Shown here: one piece after another, positions 26,407 through 35,606 of the stretch
Position numbering within the stretch: position 1 is the stretch's first letter
Layout: every line of letters starts with the position of its first letter
From: Gemmatimonadota bacterium
GTDB lineage: Bacteria; Gemmatimonadota; Gemmatimonadetes; Gemmatimonadales; Gemmatimonadaceae
Reading direction: 5' to 3'
Assembly (NCBI GenBank): GCA_016871915.1
Contig: VHBP01000002.1
Coordinates: 1-64,000, forward strand
DNA length: 64,000 bases
Notes under the pieces: model-generated
The model's input: the letters and a program-made list of their open reading frames with translations, nothing else
Database searches by the model: none
What the model was told of the DNA's origin: nothing
Position numbers and translations under genes: made by a program

Positions 26407-28170
26407 TCACGCCGCCTCGAGCGATTCCTCGAGGCGCTGGCGCTCCAAGAGCGCCGCGTAGCGTCCCCCCGCCGCGACGAGCTCGTCGTGACGGCCCTGC
26501 TCGACGATCCGGCCCTCGTCGAGGACGATGATCCACTGCGCCTCGCGCACCGCGGTGATCCGATGCGAGGCGACGATCGCCGTACGTCCAGCGAGCGCGG
26601 TGCGCAATTCGCGAAGGATCGCCGCCTCGGTCTGCGTGTCCACGGCGGCGAGCGCATCGTCGAGGATGACGACGTTCGGCCGCCTGGCGAGGGCCCGCGC
26701 GAGGGCGGCACGCTGCCGCTGCCCACCGGAGAGGTTCACGCCGCGCTCGCCGAGCATCGTCTGCTCGCCCTGCGGGAACCCCGCGATCGTCTCGGCGAGC
26801 TGGGCGACGCGCGTCGCCTCACGGACCGCGTCATCGTCCTCGGTCCCGAAATGGAGATTCTCGCGGATCGTCTCACTGAAGAGGAGACTCTCCTGCGGGA
26901 CGAAGCCGATCTCCGCGCGGAGCGTAGCGAGCGGGAGGTCGCGGAGGTCGATGCCATCGAGGCGGATGACGCCCGCTGTGGGATCAGCGAGGCGCGGGAG
27001 GAGCTCAAGCAGCGCGGACTTCCCGCTCCCCGTCGCACCCACCACACCGAGCGTCGTGCCAGCCAGGATGGTGAGGGTGATCTCGCGGAGGACGGTCCGG
27101 CCCATCGCGCCCGAAGCATCGGGATAGGCGAAGGAGACGCCATCGAAGGTGATCGTGCGGCCGGCGGTCGCGTGGGGCAAAACGGCGGCGACACGCGGCG
27201 CGACGGGATCGGTGATGGTCGGGTGCGCGTCGAGGATCGCCTCGATCCGCCCCCAGGAGGCCGCGCCGCGCTGGAAGAGATTCGTGACCCATCCCAGGGC
27301 GATCAGGGGCCAGGTGAGATTGCTCAGATAGAGTCCAAAGGCGACGAAGGTCCCTATGGTGAGCGCCCCCTCTAGGACCATCGCGCCGCCCACGCCGAGG
27401 ACGACGGCGGCGCCGAGCCCGGCGAGCAGGGTGAAGGCGGGATTCATCAGCCCATTGAGCCGCACGAGCGCCCGATTGCGATCGAGGTACTCCTCACTCA
27501 GCTCCGCGAACCGCGCGCGCTCGGCCTGTTCCTGCGCGTAGGCGCGGACGATGCGGATCCCGGCGAGATGTTCCTGGACGAGGGTTGTGAGATCACCGAA
27601 GGTCGATTGGACACGCTCGAAGCGATCGTGCGTCACCCTCCCGAGGCGGAACATCACGAGGGGGAGTAGGAGCATCGGGATCAGCGCGAGGCCCGTCAGG
27701 CGAGGGCTGATCGCGACCATGAACCCGAGGGCGAAGAGGCCACCGAAGATCGTGTTGGTCAGGTACATCACGGCGGGGCCCACCGCCATGCGGACGGCAG
27801 TCAGGTCGTTGGTCAGGCGCGCCATGATCTCGCCGGTGCGGGTCCGACCGAACCAGGCCCCATCGAGCGTGGTGAGTCGCGCGAAGAGCGCATCGCGGAG
27901 ATCGTTTTCGATCACGCGCGAGACCCCATTGAGGATCTCGCGCATGGTGAACCGGAAGACCGCCATGGTCAACGTGACCATGAGCATGAGGCCCGCGATC
28001 TCGAGGACGGGGACCCACGGCTCCGGTTGGCCGAGCCGGTCGATGGCGCGACGCAGCAGGGTGGGGATCAGGCTGAACAGCGCGGTGGAGACGGCGACGC
28101 TCGCGAGGCCCACGGTGAACCGCCACCGATAGGGGCGCGTCCATGGGAGGAGCCGCAGGAGCGACCGCAT
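26407..28170 (-). CDS. ABC transporter, fused permease/ATP-binding (exporter)
   Basis: TM domain followed by VGATGSGKSAL Walker A, LSGGQRQRAALARAL signature, VVILDDALAAVD. Confidence 0.92.
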   Translation of the reverse strand: MRSLLRLLPWTRPYRWRFTVGLASVAVSTALFSLIPTLLRRAIDRLGQPEPWVPVLEIAGLMLMVTLTMAVFRFTMREILNGVSRVIENDLRDALFARLTTLDGAWFGRTRTGEIMARLTNDLTAVRMAVGPAVMYLTNTIFGGLFALGFMVAISPRLTGLALIPMLLLPLVMFRLGRVTHDRFERVQSTFGDLTTLVQEHLAGIRIVRAYAQEQAERARFAELSEEYLDRNRALVRLNGLMNPAFTLLAGLGAAVVLGVGGAMVLEGALTIGTFVAFGLYLSNLTWPLIALGWVTNLFQRGAASWGRIEAILDAHPTITDPVAPRVAAVLPHATAGRTITFDGVSFAYPDASGAMGRTVLREITLTILAGTTLGVVGATGSGKSALLELLPRLADPTAGVIRLDGIDLRDLPLATLRAEIGFVPQESLLFSETIRENLHFGTEDDDAVREATRVAQLAETIAGFPQGEQTMLGERGVNLSGGQRQRAALARALARRPNVVILDDALAAVDTQTEAAILRELRTALAGRTAIVASHRITAVREAQWIIVLDEGRIVEQGRHDELVAAGGRYAALLERQRLEESLEAA

Positions 28171-28192
28171 CAGCGTAACCGGTGGCCCGGCG

Positions 28193-30013
28193 TCAGTAGC
28201 CCACCGCGAGACCGGAGCCGCGCGGCTCCTTCACGCCATGCCATCCCGTGGGGATCCGCAGGATCGCGTTCACGTTCGCGATCCCGTTCTGCAGGGCGAT
28301 GCTGTGTCCCATCGCCTTGAGTTGCGCGAGGGTGGCGTCGCTGAAGCCCTCGGATTCGAGACGGATCTGGTCGGGGAGCGATTGATGGTGCATGCGCGGC
28401 GCGCGCATCGCATCGGCGAGCGGCATCCCATTCTCGATCACGTTGAGGATCACCTGCGCGACCGCGGTGATGATGGTCGGGCCACCCGCGGCCCCGACGA
28501 CGAGGAGGACCTTCCCCTCGCGATCGAGCACGATCGTCGGGGACATCGCCGAGAGCATGCGCTTGCCCGGCTGGACGGCATTCGCCTCGCCCTGTACGAG
28601 CCCGAACATGTTCGGCGTGCCTGGTTGCGCGGCGAAGTCATCCATCTCGTTGTTCATGAAGAACCCGCCGCCCGGGATCCAGACCGCGGAGCCGTACCCG
28701 CCATTGATCGTCGTGGTTGTCGCGACGGCGTTCCCCGCCGCATCCACGACCGAGTAGTGCGTCGTGTGCTCTGGCTCGCGCACGGCGGGGGCGAAGCTCG
28801 GCGTCACCGAGGCGCGCCGGAGGTCGATCTGGGTCGCGAGGGTCCGCGCATAGGTCTTCGAGACCAGCTCCTCACGCGGCACGGCCACGAAATCGGCATC
28901 GGCGAGCTTGCTGTTGCGGTCCTGGAACGACCGACGGAAGGTCTCGGCCAGCAGATGGAGATAGGGCGCGCTCCCGAAGGGGGGAAGTGGGGCGAAGTGC
29001 TCGAGGATGTTGAATGACTCGGCCATCGTGATGCCGCCCGAGGAGGCCGGCGGCATCGTGATCAGCGTGTGGCCGCGATAGGTGGAGACGACGGCATCAC
29101 GCCACTTGGGCTCGTAGCGCCGGAGGTCCTCGTGCGTGATGATCCCGCCCCCACGCCGCATCTCCTCGACAAGCGCATCGGCCACCGGACCGGTGTAGAA
29201 GCCACGCGGTCCCTGTTCGGCGATGGCCTGCAGCGTGCGCGCGAGGTCGAGCTGCACGAGGCGACCGCCCGGGGCGATGGCCTCACCCTGGGGATAGAAG
29301 AGCGCGCAGCCCGCGAACCGACAGATGCGATCCTGCGCCCCACGGAGCGAACGGAAGAGCGCCGAGTCGACGAGGAAGCCATCGCGGGCGAGCCGGATGG
29401 CCGGCGTCATCACCTGCGCGAGCGACATCGTGCCATAGCGCTGGAGGGCGGCATCGAGGCCGGCGACGGCCCCCGGCACCCCGGAGGCGAGATGTCCGAG
29501 GACGCTCTGGTCGGTGAGCTTCCCGGTGGCGTCGACGAACATGTCCCGTGTGGCCGCGAGCGGCGCGACCTCACGGTAGTCGAGCGCGGCCGTCCGGCCA
29601 TCGGCCATGCGGATCGTCATGAAGCCACCTCCGCCGATGTTGCCTGCGAAGGGATACGTCACCGCGAGCGCGAACCCGACGGCGACGGCGGCATCGACGG
29701 CGTTGCCACCGGCGCGCAGGACCTCGAGTCCCGCCTCGCTCGCGAGGTCGGAGTTGCTCGCGACCATCGCGTCGGCACCGAAGGCCGCCTCGCGCGCCTC
29801 GGGGAAGCGCCATCCCGCGGCATAGGTGCCGGAGTAGCGCGCGTCGCCGGTCGGCACCGTAGCGGGCGATATGGCCCGGGGCGCCGGAGCGCCGCCTTCG
29901 GCTGGCGCCCGAGGCCCCTCCGCCGTGGTCGGGGTGACCGCTGGGCGCGTGGACGGCCGGCACGCCCAGACCGTCAGTGATCCAAGCAGCAGGACTTTTA
30001 TGGGATGGCGCAT
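28193..30013 (-). CDS. ggt: Gamma-glutamyltransferase, putative lipoprotein
   Basis: GGNAVDAAVAVGFALAVTYPFAGNIGGGGFMTIRMADG; TTHYSVVDAAGNAVATTTTING catalytic Thr; N-term MRHPIKVLLLGSLTVWAC. Confidence 0.93.
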   Translation of the reverse strand: MRHPIKVLLLGSLTVWACRPSTRPAVTPTTAEGPRAPAEGGAPAPRAISPATVPTGDARYSGTYAAGWRFPEAREAAFGADAMVASNSDLASEAGLEVLRAGGNAVDAAVAVGFALAVTYPFAGNIGGGGFMTIRMADGRTAALDYREVAPLAATRDMFVDATGKLTDQSVLGHLASGVPGAVAGLDAALQRYGTMSLAQVMTPAIRLARDGFLVDSALFRSLRGAQDRICRFAGCALFYPQGEAIAPGGRLVQLDLARTLQAIAEQGPRGFYTGPVADALVEEMRRGGGIITHEDLRRYEPKWRDAVVSTYRGHTLITMPPASSGGITMAESFNILEHFAPLPPFGSAPYLHLLAETFRRSFQDRNSKLADADFVAVPREELVSKTYARTLATQIDLRRASVTPSFAPAVREPEHTTHYSVVDAAGNAVATTTTINGGYGSAVWIPGGGFFMNNEMDDFAAQPGTPNMFGLVQGEANAVQPGKRMLSAMSPTIVLDREGKVLLVVGAAGGPTIITAVAQVILNVIENGMPLADAMRAPRMHHQSLPDQIRLESEGFSDATLAQLKAMGHSIALQNGIANVNAILRIPTGWHGVKEPRGSGLAVGY

Positions 30014-30035
30014 GGTGGTGGGATGGGGCGAGTGG

Positions 30036-30707
30036 TCAGCGATCGCCACCGAAGCGGTAGCGAAGCCCGAGGCGGGTGACGAACTGTCGTTGGGAGCGAC
30101 TCTGGCCAGCGGCGAGTCCCTCCGTGGGTCCCCACAGGGTCGCGTAGTCCTGCACGAGGGTCAATGAGGCCTTGGTGCCCAGAGAGAAGCCGATCCCGTA
30201 GCCGACGACGAGCGTGAATGCATTGCGCGCCGCGCGTTCGGCTGCGGTCAACCCTGCCGCGTCGTGATCGGCGGCCCACTGCGAGAGGCCCGCACCGAGT
30301 TCGACGATCTGGTGTGGCCCCATCTGCTCGAGCGTGCGGAAGGTGGCCAGGAGTTGGCGTAATTGGATGGTGCCGCTGGACCCGCTCGGCGTGAGCTCGC
30401 CGCGTCGGATGATGGGGACCTGCGCCGTGGAGGCGGCGAGACCGAGCGCTCCGCTGCGAAGCCCCACATCGACCATCACCCGATGCTGTGCCGCCTCCCC
30501 GAGGGACCAGATGGTCCTGGACTGCCCATCGACCCGTCCTTCCGTCTGGAGGAAGCCCGTGCTGATGGAGAGCGTGATCGGTCGACGCGCGGTCGAGGGG
30601 GATGGGACCTTGATGAGCTGCGCCTCACCGACCGAGGCGAGGCTGGCGCAGAGGAAGGGAAGGAGTGCGAGCTGACGCCGGTCGCGCCGGGTGCGAGGGA
30701 TGGCCAT
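30036..30707 (-). CDS. Hypothetical secreted / outer-membrane beta-barrel-like protein
   Basis: Signal-like N-terminus ending ...VGEAQ, alternating beta pattern, C-term LGLRYRFGGDR. Confidence 0.6.
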   Translation of the reverse strand: MAIPRTRRDRRQLALLPFLCASLASVGEAQLIKVPSPSTARRPITLSISTGFLQTEGRVDGQSRTIWSLGEAAQHRVMVDVGLRSGALGLAASTAQVPIIRRGELTPSGSSGTIQLRQLLATFRTLEQMGPHQIVELGAGLSQWAADHDAAGLTAAERAARNAFTLVVGYGIGFSLGTKASLTLVQDYATLWGPTEGLAAGQSRSQRQFVTRLGLRYRFGGDR

Positions 30708-30713
30708 GCTCGG

Positions 30714-30720
30714 TAACTTA
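30714..30720. promoter_or_regulatory. Symmetric bidirectional -10 (TAACTTA / TAAGTTA)
   Basis: 17-bp gap between the divergent ATGs at 30707(-) and 30725(+) contains TAACTT on + and TAAGTT on -. Confidence 0.55.
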
Positions 30721-30724
30721 CGGG

Positions 30725-31636
30725 ATGCTCGATCCTCGCGTCACGGAGCGCCGGAATCCCCGCAGCGCCGACATCGACCTCGCCTCGCCGCTGGAGATCG
30801 TCGACCTGATGGTGGCCGAGGACCGCGGGGTGGATGACGCGGTCGCGACGCAGCGGGAGCCGATCGCGCGGGCGATCGCGCTGGTGGAGGGCGCGTTCCG
30901 CGAGGGGCATCGGCTCTTCTACGTCGGGGCGGGGACGAGTGGGCGACTCGGCGTACTCGATGCCTCCGAGTGTCCGCCGACCTTCGGGAGCGATCCCGCG
31001 ATGGTGCAGGGGATCATCGCCGGGGGCCCCGCCGCGCTGCTGCGGGCGCAAGAGGGGGCGGAGGATCGCCCAGATGGCGCGCGCACCAATCTCGAGGCGG
31101 CCGGGGTCGCCCGAGGGGATGTCGTCGTCGGGATCGCGGCGAGTGGGACGACGCCCTACGTGCGCGCGGCGCTCGAATATGCGGCCTCGGTCGGGGCGAA
31201 GACAGTGATCCTCGCCTGCTCGCCGCCGGCGACCGCGCTCCTCGATCTGGTCGATATCGCGATCCTCCCCATCACCGGTCCCGAGGTGGTCACCGGCTCG
31301 ACCCGACTCAAGGCGGGGACCGCGACCAAGCTGGTGCTCAACATGCTCACCACCGGCGCGATGGTGCGGATCGGCAAGACGTACGGCAATCTCATGGTCG
31401 ACCTGCAGGCGACCAATGAGAAGCTGCGCGATCGATCGGAGCGTCTGATGATGATCACCTGTGGGCTCTCGCGTGAGGCGGCGCGGCAGGCCCTCGCCGC
31501 CGCTGATGGGCGCGTGAAGGTGGCGATCACCATGCAGAAGCTCGGCCTCTCGTCGGACGCAGCGCGCGCACGATTGGCTGAGGCGGGTGGGGTGATCCGG
31601 CGCGTCGTGCCGGATGCGCCGCCGCCGGTCGAATAG
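30725..31636 (+). CDS. murQ: N-acetylmuramic acid 6-phosphate etherase
   Basis: VTERRNPRSADIDLASPLEIVDLM; YVGAGTSGRLGVLDASECPPTFG; GPEVVTGSTRLKAGTATKLVLNMLTTGAMVRIGKTYGNLMVD. Confidence 0.96.
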   Translation: MLDPRVTERRNPRSADIDLASPLEIVDLMVAEDRGVDDAVATQREPIARAIALVEGAFREGHRLFYVGAGTSGRLGVLDASECPPTFGSDPAMVQGIIAGGPAALLRAQEGAEDRPDGARTNLEAAGVARGDVVVGIAASGTTPYVRAALEYAASVGAKTVILACSPPATALLDLVDIAILPITGPEVVTGSTRLKAGTATKLVLNMLTTGAMVRIGKTYGNLMVDLQATNEKLRDRSERLMMITCGLSREAARQALAAADGRVKVAITMQKLGLSSDAARARLAEAGGVIRRVVPDAPPPVE

Positions 31637-31643
31637 GGATCAG

Positions 31644-32783
31644 ATGACAGGGACCAGGGGACAGGTGCTCGTCGGTCTCATGTCGGGGACCTCGCTCGAC
31701 GGGATCACGGCGGCGGTGGTGCGTTTCACCGAGACCGAGGGACGCACGGCGGTCGAGCTTCTCGCGCAGGTGCAGCGGTCGTATGACGTACCCACGCGCG
31801 AGCGGCTCGCGGCGGCGTTGGTGGGTGCGACGCCGAGCGAGTACACGCGGCTCGACTTCGCGCTCGGTGGGTGGTTGGCTGATGCCGCGATCGCCGCGAT
31901 CGCCGAGGCCGGCGTCGCCCGCGACGAGATCGCGGCGATCGCCTCGCATGGCCACACCGTCTGGCACGAGCCGCCGCATGGGACCTGGCAGTTCGGGCAG
32001 CCGGCGGTGATCGCGGAACGGACCGGGATCCCGGTGATCGCCGACTTCCGTGTGCGTGATGTGGCGGCGGGCGGACAGGGCGCGCCGCTCGTCCCGCTCG
32101 CCGATGCCGCGCTCTTCTCCGACGATGCGAAGTGGCGGGTACTCCAGAACCTCGGTGGGATCGGGAATTGCACCGTGGTGCCGCCGCGTGGCGTGCTCGA
32201 GGGCGTCCGCGCCTTCGACACCGGCCCCGGCGTCGTGGTGCTCGACGGCGTCACGCGATTGCTTCGACCCGCGCTGCCCTATGACGTGGACGGCGCGCTC
32301 GCGAAGGCGGGACGTCCGATCGAATCGGTGCTCGAGGCGCTGCTGGCCGATCCCTGGTTCGAGGTGCCGCCACCGAAGAGCACGGGGCGCGAGCGGTACA
32401 CGCCGGCCGTCATTGCGTCGTTCATCGAGCGCTGTCGTGCGGCGCGCGGCGAGGTGCGGGATGCGGATGTGATAGCGACGGCGGCGTGGTTCACCGCGCG
32501 GAGCATCGAACGGGCCTTCGCGCGATTCATCCCCGAGCCGGTCGAGGAGGTCCTCCTCTCCGGCGGCGGAGTGCGGCATCCGGTCCTGTGCGAGGCGATC
32601 GCGATGGTGCTGAGCCCGCGACTGGTGCGGCCCTTCGACGCGATCTACTTCGATGGCGAGGCGAAGGAGGCGGTGGCCTTCGCCTACCTCGGGTGGTGTC
32701 ATCTCCGACGTCGCGTCGGGAACGTCCCGAGTGCCACCGGCGCGCACGGTCCTCGCGTGCTGGGTGCCTGGTATCCCGCATGA
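31644..32783 (+). CDS. anmK: Anhydro-N-acetylmuramic acid kinase
   Basis: VGLMSGTSLDGITAAVV; IASHGHTVWHEP; QNLGGIGNCT; SGGGVRHPVL. Confidence 0.95.
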   Translation: MTGTRGQVLVGLMSGTSLDGITAAVVRFTETEGRTAVELLAQVQRSYDVPTRERLAAALVGATPSEYTRLDFALGGWLADAAIAAIAEAGVARDEIAAIASHGHTVWHEPPHGTWQFGQPAVIAERTGIPVIADFRVRDVAAGGQGAPLVPLADAALFSDDAKWRVLQNLGGIGNCTVVPPRGVLEGVRAFDTGPGVVVLDGVTRLLRPALPYDVDGALAKAGRPIESVLEALLADPWFEVPPPKSTGRERYTPAVIASFIERCRAARGEVRDADVIATAAWFTARSIERAFARFIPEPVEEVLLSGGGVRHPVLCEAIAMVLSPRLVRPFDAIYFDGEAKEAVAFAYLGWCHLRRRVGNVPSATGAHGPRVLGAWYPA

Positions 32784-32806
32784 ACGTACCGCACGCGCGC
32801 TGATCC

Positions 32807-34165
32807 ATGCGTGCGCTGGGCGCCTACCTCGTCCCCGAACTCTGGTGGGACCCTCAGGCGGGGTTCTCGCACCTCGAGGCCCTGATCGATGATGCCTTCG
32901 AGCTCGGTGTGCAGGCCTTCCAGGTCCGTGGCGGTCCCGCCGCGGCCGTCCGAGCGCTGACCGACGATCTGCACCGACGGGCACCAGCGCCCCTGCTCAT
33001 CGCGATGGAGGCGTCCGCCGGCGTCGGGAGCTTAGTGCCGGAGATGACACCGCTCCCGCCACTCCGCGCCCTCGCCGCGCTCCGTGACCACGATGCCATC
33101 CGGCGTGCAGCTCACCTGACCGCACGCCAACTGCGAGCACTTGGCGTGAATTGGGCGCTCGCCCCGGTCGCCGACATCGCCCATGTGGGCACGGCACTCG
33201 ATCGCAGCGCGCGTTCCTTCGGTGAGGATCCCCAGCGTGTGGCGGAAGATGTCGTCACGTGGATCGATGCCTGTCAATCGCAGGGCGTCCTCGCCTGTTC
33301 GCGGCACTTCCCTGGGGCGGGGCGGGCGATCGTCGATCCCCAGCGGACCCCCGTGAGGATCGACACCGATGCCCGCATGCTCTGGGCCACCGATCTCGTG
33401 CCCTTTCGCGGGGCCTGTGACACCGGGGTTGCGAGCGTCCTCGTCGGCACCGGCTGCTATCCCGGACTCGATCGGCAGGGGATGGTTGCCGCCCACTCGC
33501 CGGGTCTGATCGGAGCGCTCCTGCGGGAGGAGCTCGCGTTCGATGGCCTCGTGGTGAGCGACCGCGCCGATGCGATGGCACTGGGTGGACCTGAGTGCGC
33601 GGTGCCTGCGACCGTCCATGCCGTGCGTGCCGGCTGCGATCTCGTCCTGGCGTCCGACGATCTCGGTGGCGCGGTCGAGGCGCTGGCGGTCGCCGTCGAT
33701 GCCGGGTCGATCACCGACGAGATGATCGAGGCCAGCGCAGAGCGCCGACGATTCTGGTCCGCATGGGCGGTCCCACGGGAGACCCGGGAGCCGACGCTCG
33801 ACGATCTGCTCTGGGCCCGACAGGTGGCCGATCTCCTCGTGCATCCCGTGCGCGGGTCGTGGAGCGGGGTCGGGGGCGCCGTGGGATCCGTGGTCGAGGT
33901 CGAGACGATCGTGCATGATCGCGATCGGGTATCACTCCTCCCCTTTGTCGCGACGTTGCAGGCGGCGGGTGTCGAGCTCCGCGTCCATCCGTCTCGCGAT
34001 GCGGTCGAGGGTGACGCGCTGGTGCTCGCCCTTGCCCCCTCGCGGCATGCCGTCGTCGTCTTTGGTCCCCCTGAGGTCGCGCGCACGGTATCTGGGACGC
34101 AGGTGTTCTGCGCCTGGAGCACGGACCGCGCGATGCAGGAAGGGGTGGCTCGGCGCCTGCTCTGA
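32807..34165 (+). CDS. Divergent glycoside hydrolase family 3 / NagZ-like protein
   Basis: LAPVADIAHVGTALDRSARSFGEDPQRVAEDV; SRHFPGAGRAIVDPQ; LREELAFDGLVVSDRADAMALGG. Confidence 0.8.
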   Translation: MRALGAYLVPELWWDPQAGFSHLEALIDDAFELGVQAFQVRGGPAAAVRALTDDLHRRAPAPLLIAMEASAGVGSLVPEMTPLPPLRALAALRDHDAIRRAAHLTARQLRALGVNWALAPVADIAHVGTALDRSARSFGEDPQRVAEDVVTWIDACQSQGVLACSRHFPGAGRAIVDPQRTPVRIDTDARMLWATDLVPFRGACDTGVASVLVGTGCYPGLDRQGMVAAHSPGLIGALLREELAFDGLVVSDRADAMALGGPECAVPATVHAVRAGCDLVLASDDLGGAVEALAVAVDAGSITDEMIEASAERRRFWSAWAVPRETREPTLDDLLWARQVADLLVHPVRGSWSGVGGAVGSVVEVETIVHDRDRVSLLPFVATLQAAGVELRVHPSRDAVEGDALVLALAPSRHAVVVFGPPEVARTVSGTQVFCAWSTDRAMQEGVARRLL

Positions 34166-34205
34166 CCGTGCGCCCCGCGGCCAACGCGCCGCGGCGAGGA
34201 GCGGG

Positions 34206-35606
34206 CTACCGCACCGTCCGGCGCGCGTCGGCGGGGAGCTGCGCGGCGAGTCGCGCCGATGGCACCGTGTAGACGATGCGGCCACCGCTCTCCCCTGCGG
34301 CACCGAACAACACGCCGATGACCAGACCACGGGCATCGAAGACGGGCGATCCGCTCGAGCCCTGGGCCGCGTAGGCGTCGAGCTGGATGTTCTCGGCCAA
34401 CGTCTTGCTCACGGTCCCGATGCCGAGGGTCGCGGCGGGACGCAGGGTGTTGATGCTCCCCTCCATCCCGGCGGTCGCGTTCCCGAGCGGGAAGCCGAGG
34501 ATCGCTACGGGATCCCCGAGTCGCACCTTGTCACTGTCGCGGGCGATCCCGCTGATGGTCGGGTAGGGGCCGGGTCGCGTGATGCGCAAGAAGGCGAGCT
34601 CGTCGGTCTCGCTGACCGACTCCACGGTCGCGAAGCGCCACTCCCCCTTGGTCCCTTCGAATACCACCGCAATCCGCTTGGCCACCTGGCCATTCGGCGG
34701 CTGCACGACATGCCGGTTGGTGACGATCAGTCCATCGGGGAGGAGATTGAACCCCGTGCCGGTCGCCGCTTCCCCGCTCTCAAGCTCCACGGCGACGAAG
34801 ACGACCGCCGCCTTGTTCGCCGCGAGGATCGCGCCATAGTCCGTCCGCGCGAAGGAGGCGGTCCGCTCCTGCGATGCGCGCAGTCGATCGGCGATGGATG
34901 AGACGTTCTCCCCGCGCTGCTGCGTGGAGCGCAGCTCTGCCGAAAGGCGGTCGATCTCAGCGCGCGCCTCCTGGATGGCTGCCGAACCGACCCCGGTCTG
35001 GGAGAGACGCGCGTCGAGGAGACGTGAGAGGGAGTCGTTGGTAGTGACGAGTGAGGCGAGAGCCGCTTGTCCGGCCCGCGCGGTCCGCATGGTGATCGCT
35101 AAGGCGACCGCACCCCCGCCCACCACCAGCACGACCAGGATGAGGACCAACCGACGGAGCGAGCTGGTCTCCTGACGGACCGCCTCGGCGATCCGCACCT
35201 CCGTGTTCTTCTTCGGGTGGGCGACCGTCGCGGGCTCCCCTCGGAGCGGTGTCGAGGAGCGTGTCTGTCGCATCTCGGGACGCGGTTCGCCGATGTCGAA
35301 GATCGTGATGCGGACCGAGGGGCCGTTGGCCCCGAACTCGATGGTGTCACCATCGTGGAGCAGGCGTGGCCCTGAGATCCGCTCGCCGTTCAGGATCGTT
35401 CCATTCGTGCTACCCAGATCGGTGAGGACGTAGCGACTTTCCTCGAGGCGGATCTCGGCGTGACGGGACGACGCGTCGCGGTCAAGCTCCGCGTGGAAGC
35501 GGAGATCGTTTTCTGGGTGTCGCCCGATACGGATCACCGCCTGAGTGAGCCGGACGCGCGTGCCGGAGTGGCTACCCCGACTGAAGTGGAACTCGATGCC
35601 GTTCAA
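34206..35606 (-). CDS. FHA domain - TM - coiled region - trypsin-like serine protease
   Basis: FHA: IRIGRHPENDLRF...SSRHAEIR...LTDLGSTNGTILNG; TM LVLILVVLVVGGGAVALAI; triad contexts VTNRHVV, ETDELAFLRI, AAQGSSGSPVF. Confidence 0.88.
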   Translation of the reverse strand: MNGIEFHFSRGSHSGTRVRLTQAVIRIGRHPENDLRFHAELDRDASSRHAEIRLEESRYVLTDLGSTNGTILNGERISGPRLLHDGDTIEFGANGPSVRITIFDIGEPRPEMRQTRSSTPLRGEPATVAHPKKNTEVRIAEAVRQETSSLRRLVLILVVLVVGGGAVALAITMRTARAGQAALASLVTTNDSLSRLLDARLSQTGVGSAAIQEARAEIDRLSAELRSTQQRGENVSSIADRLRASQERTASFARTDYGAILAANKAAVVFVAVELESGEAATGTGFNLLPDGLIVTNRHVVQPPNGQVAKRIAVVFEGTKGEWRFATVESVSETDELAFLRITRPGPYPTISGIARDSDKVRLGDPVAILGFPLGNATAGMEGSINTLRPAATLGIGTVSKTLAENIQLDAYAAQGSSGSPVFDARGLVIGVLFGAAGESGGRIVYTVPSARLAAQLPADARRTVR

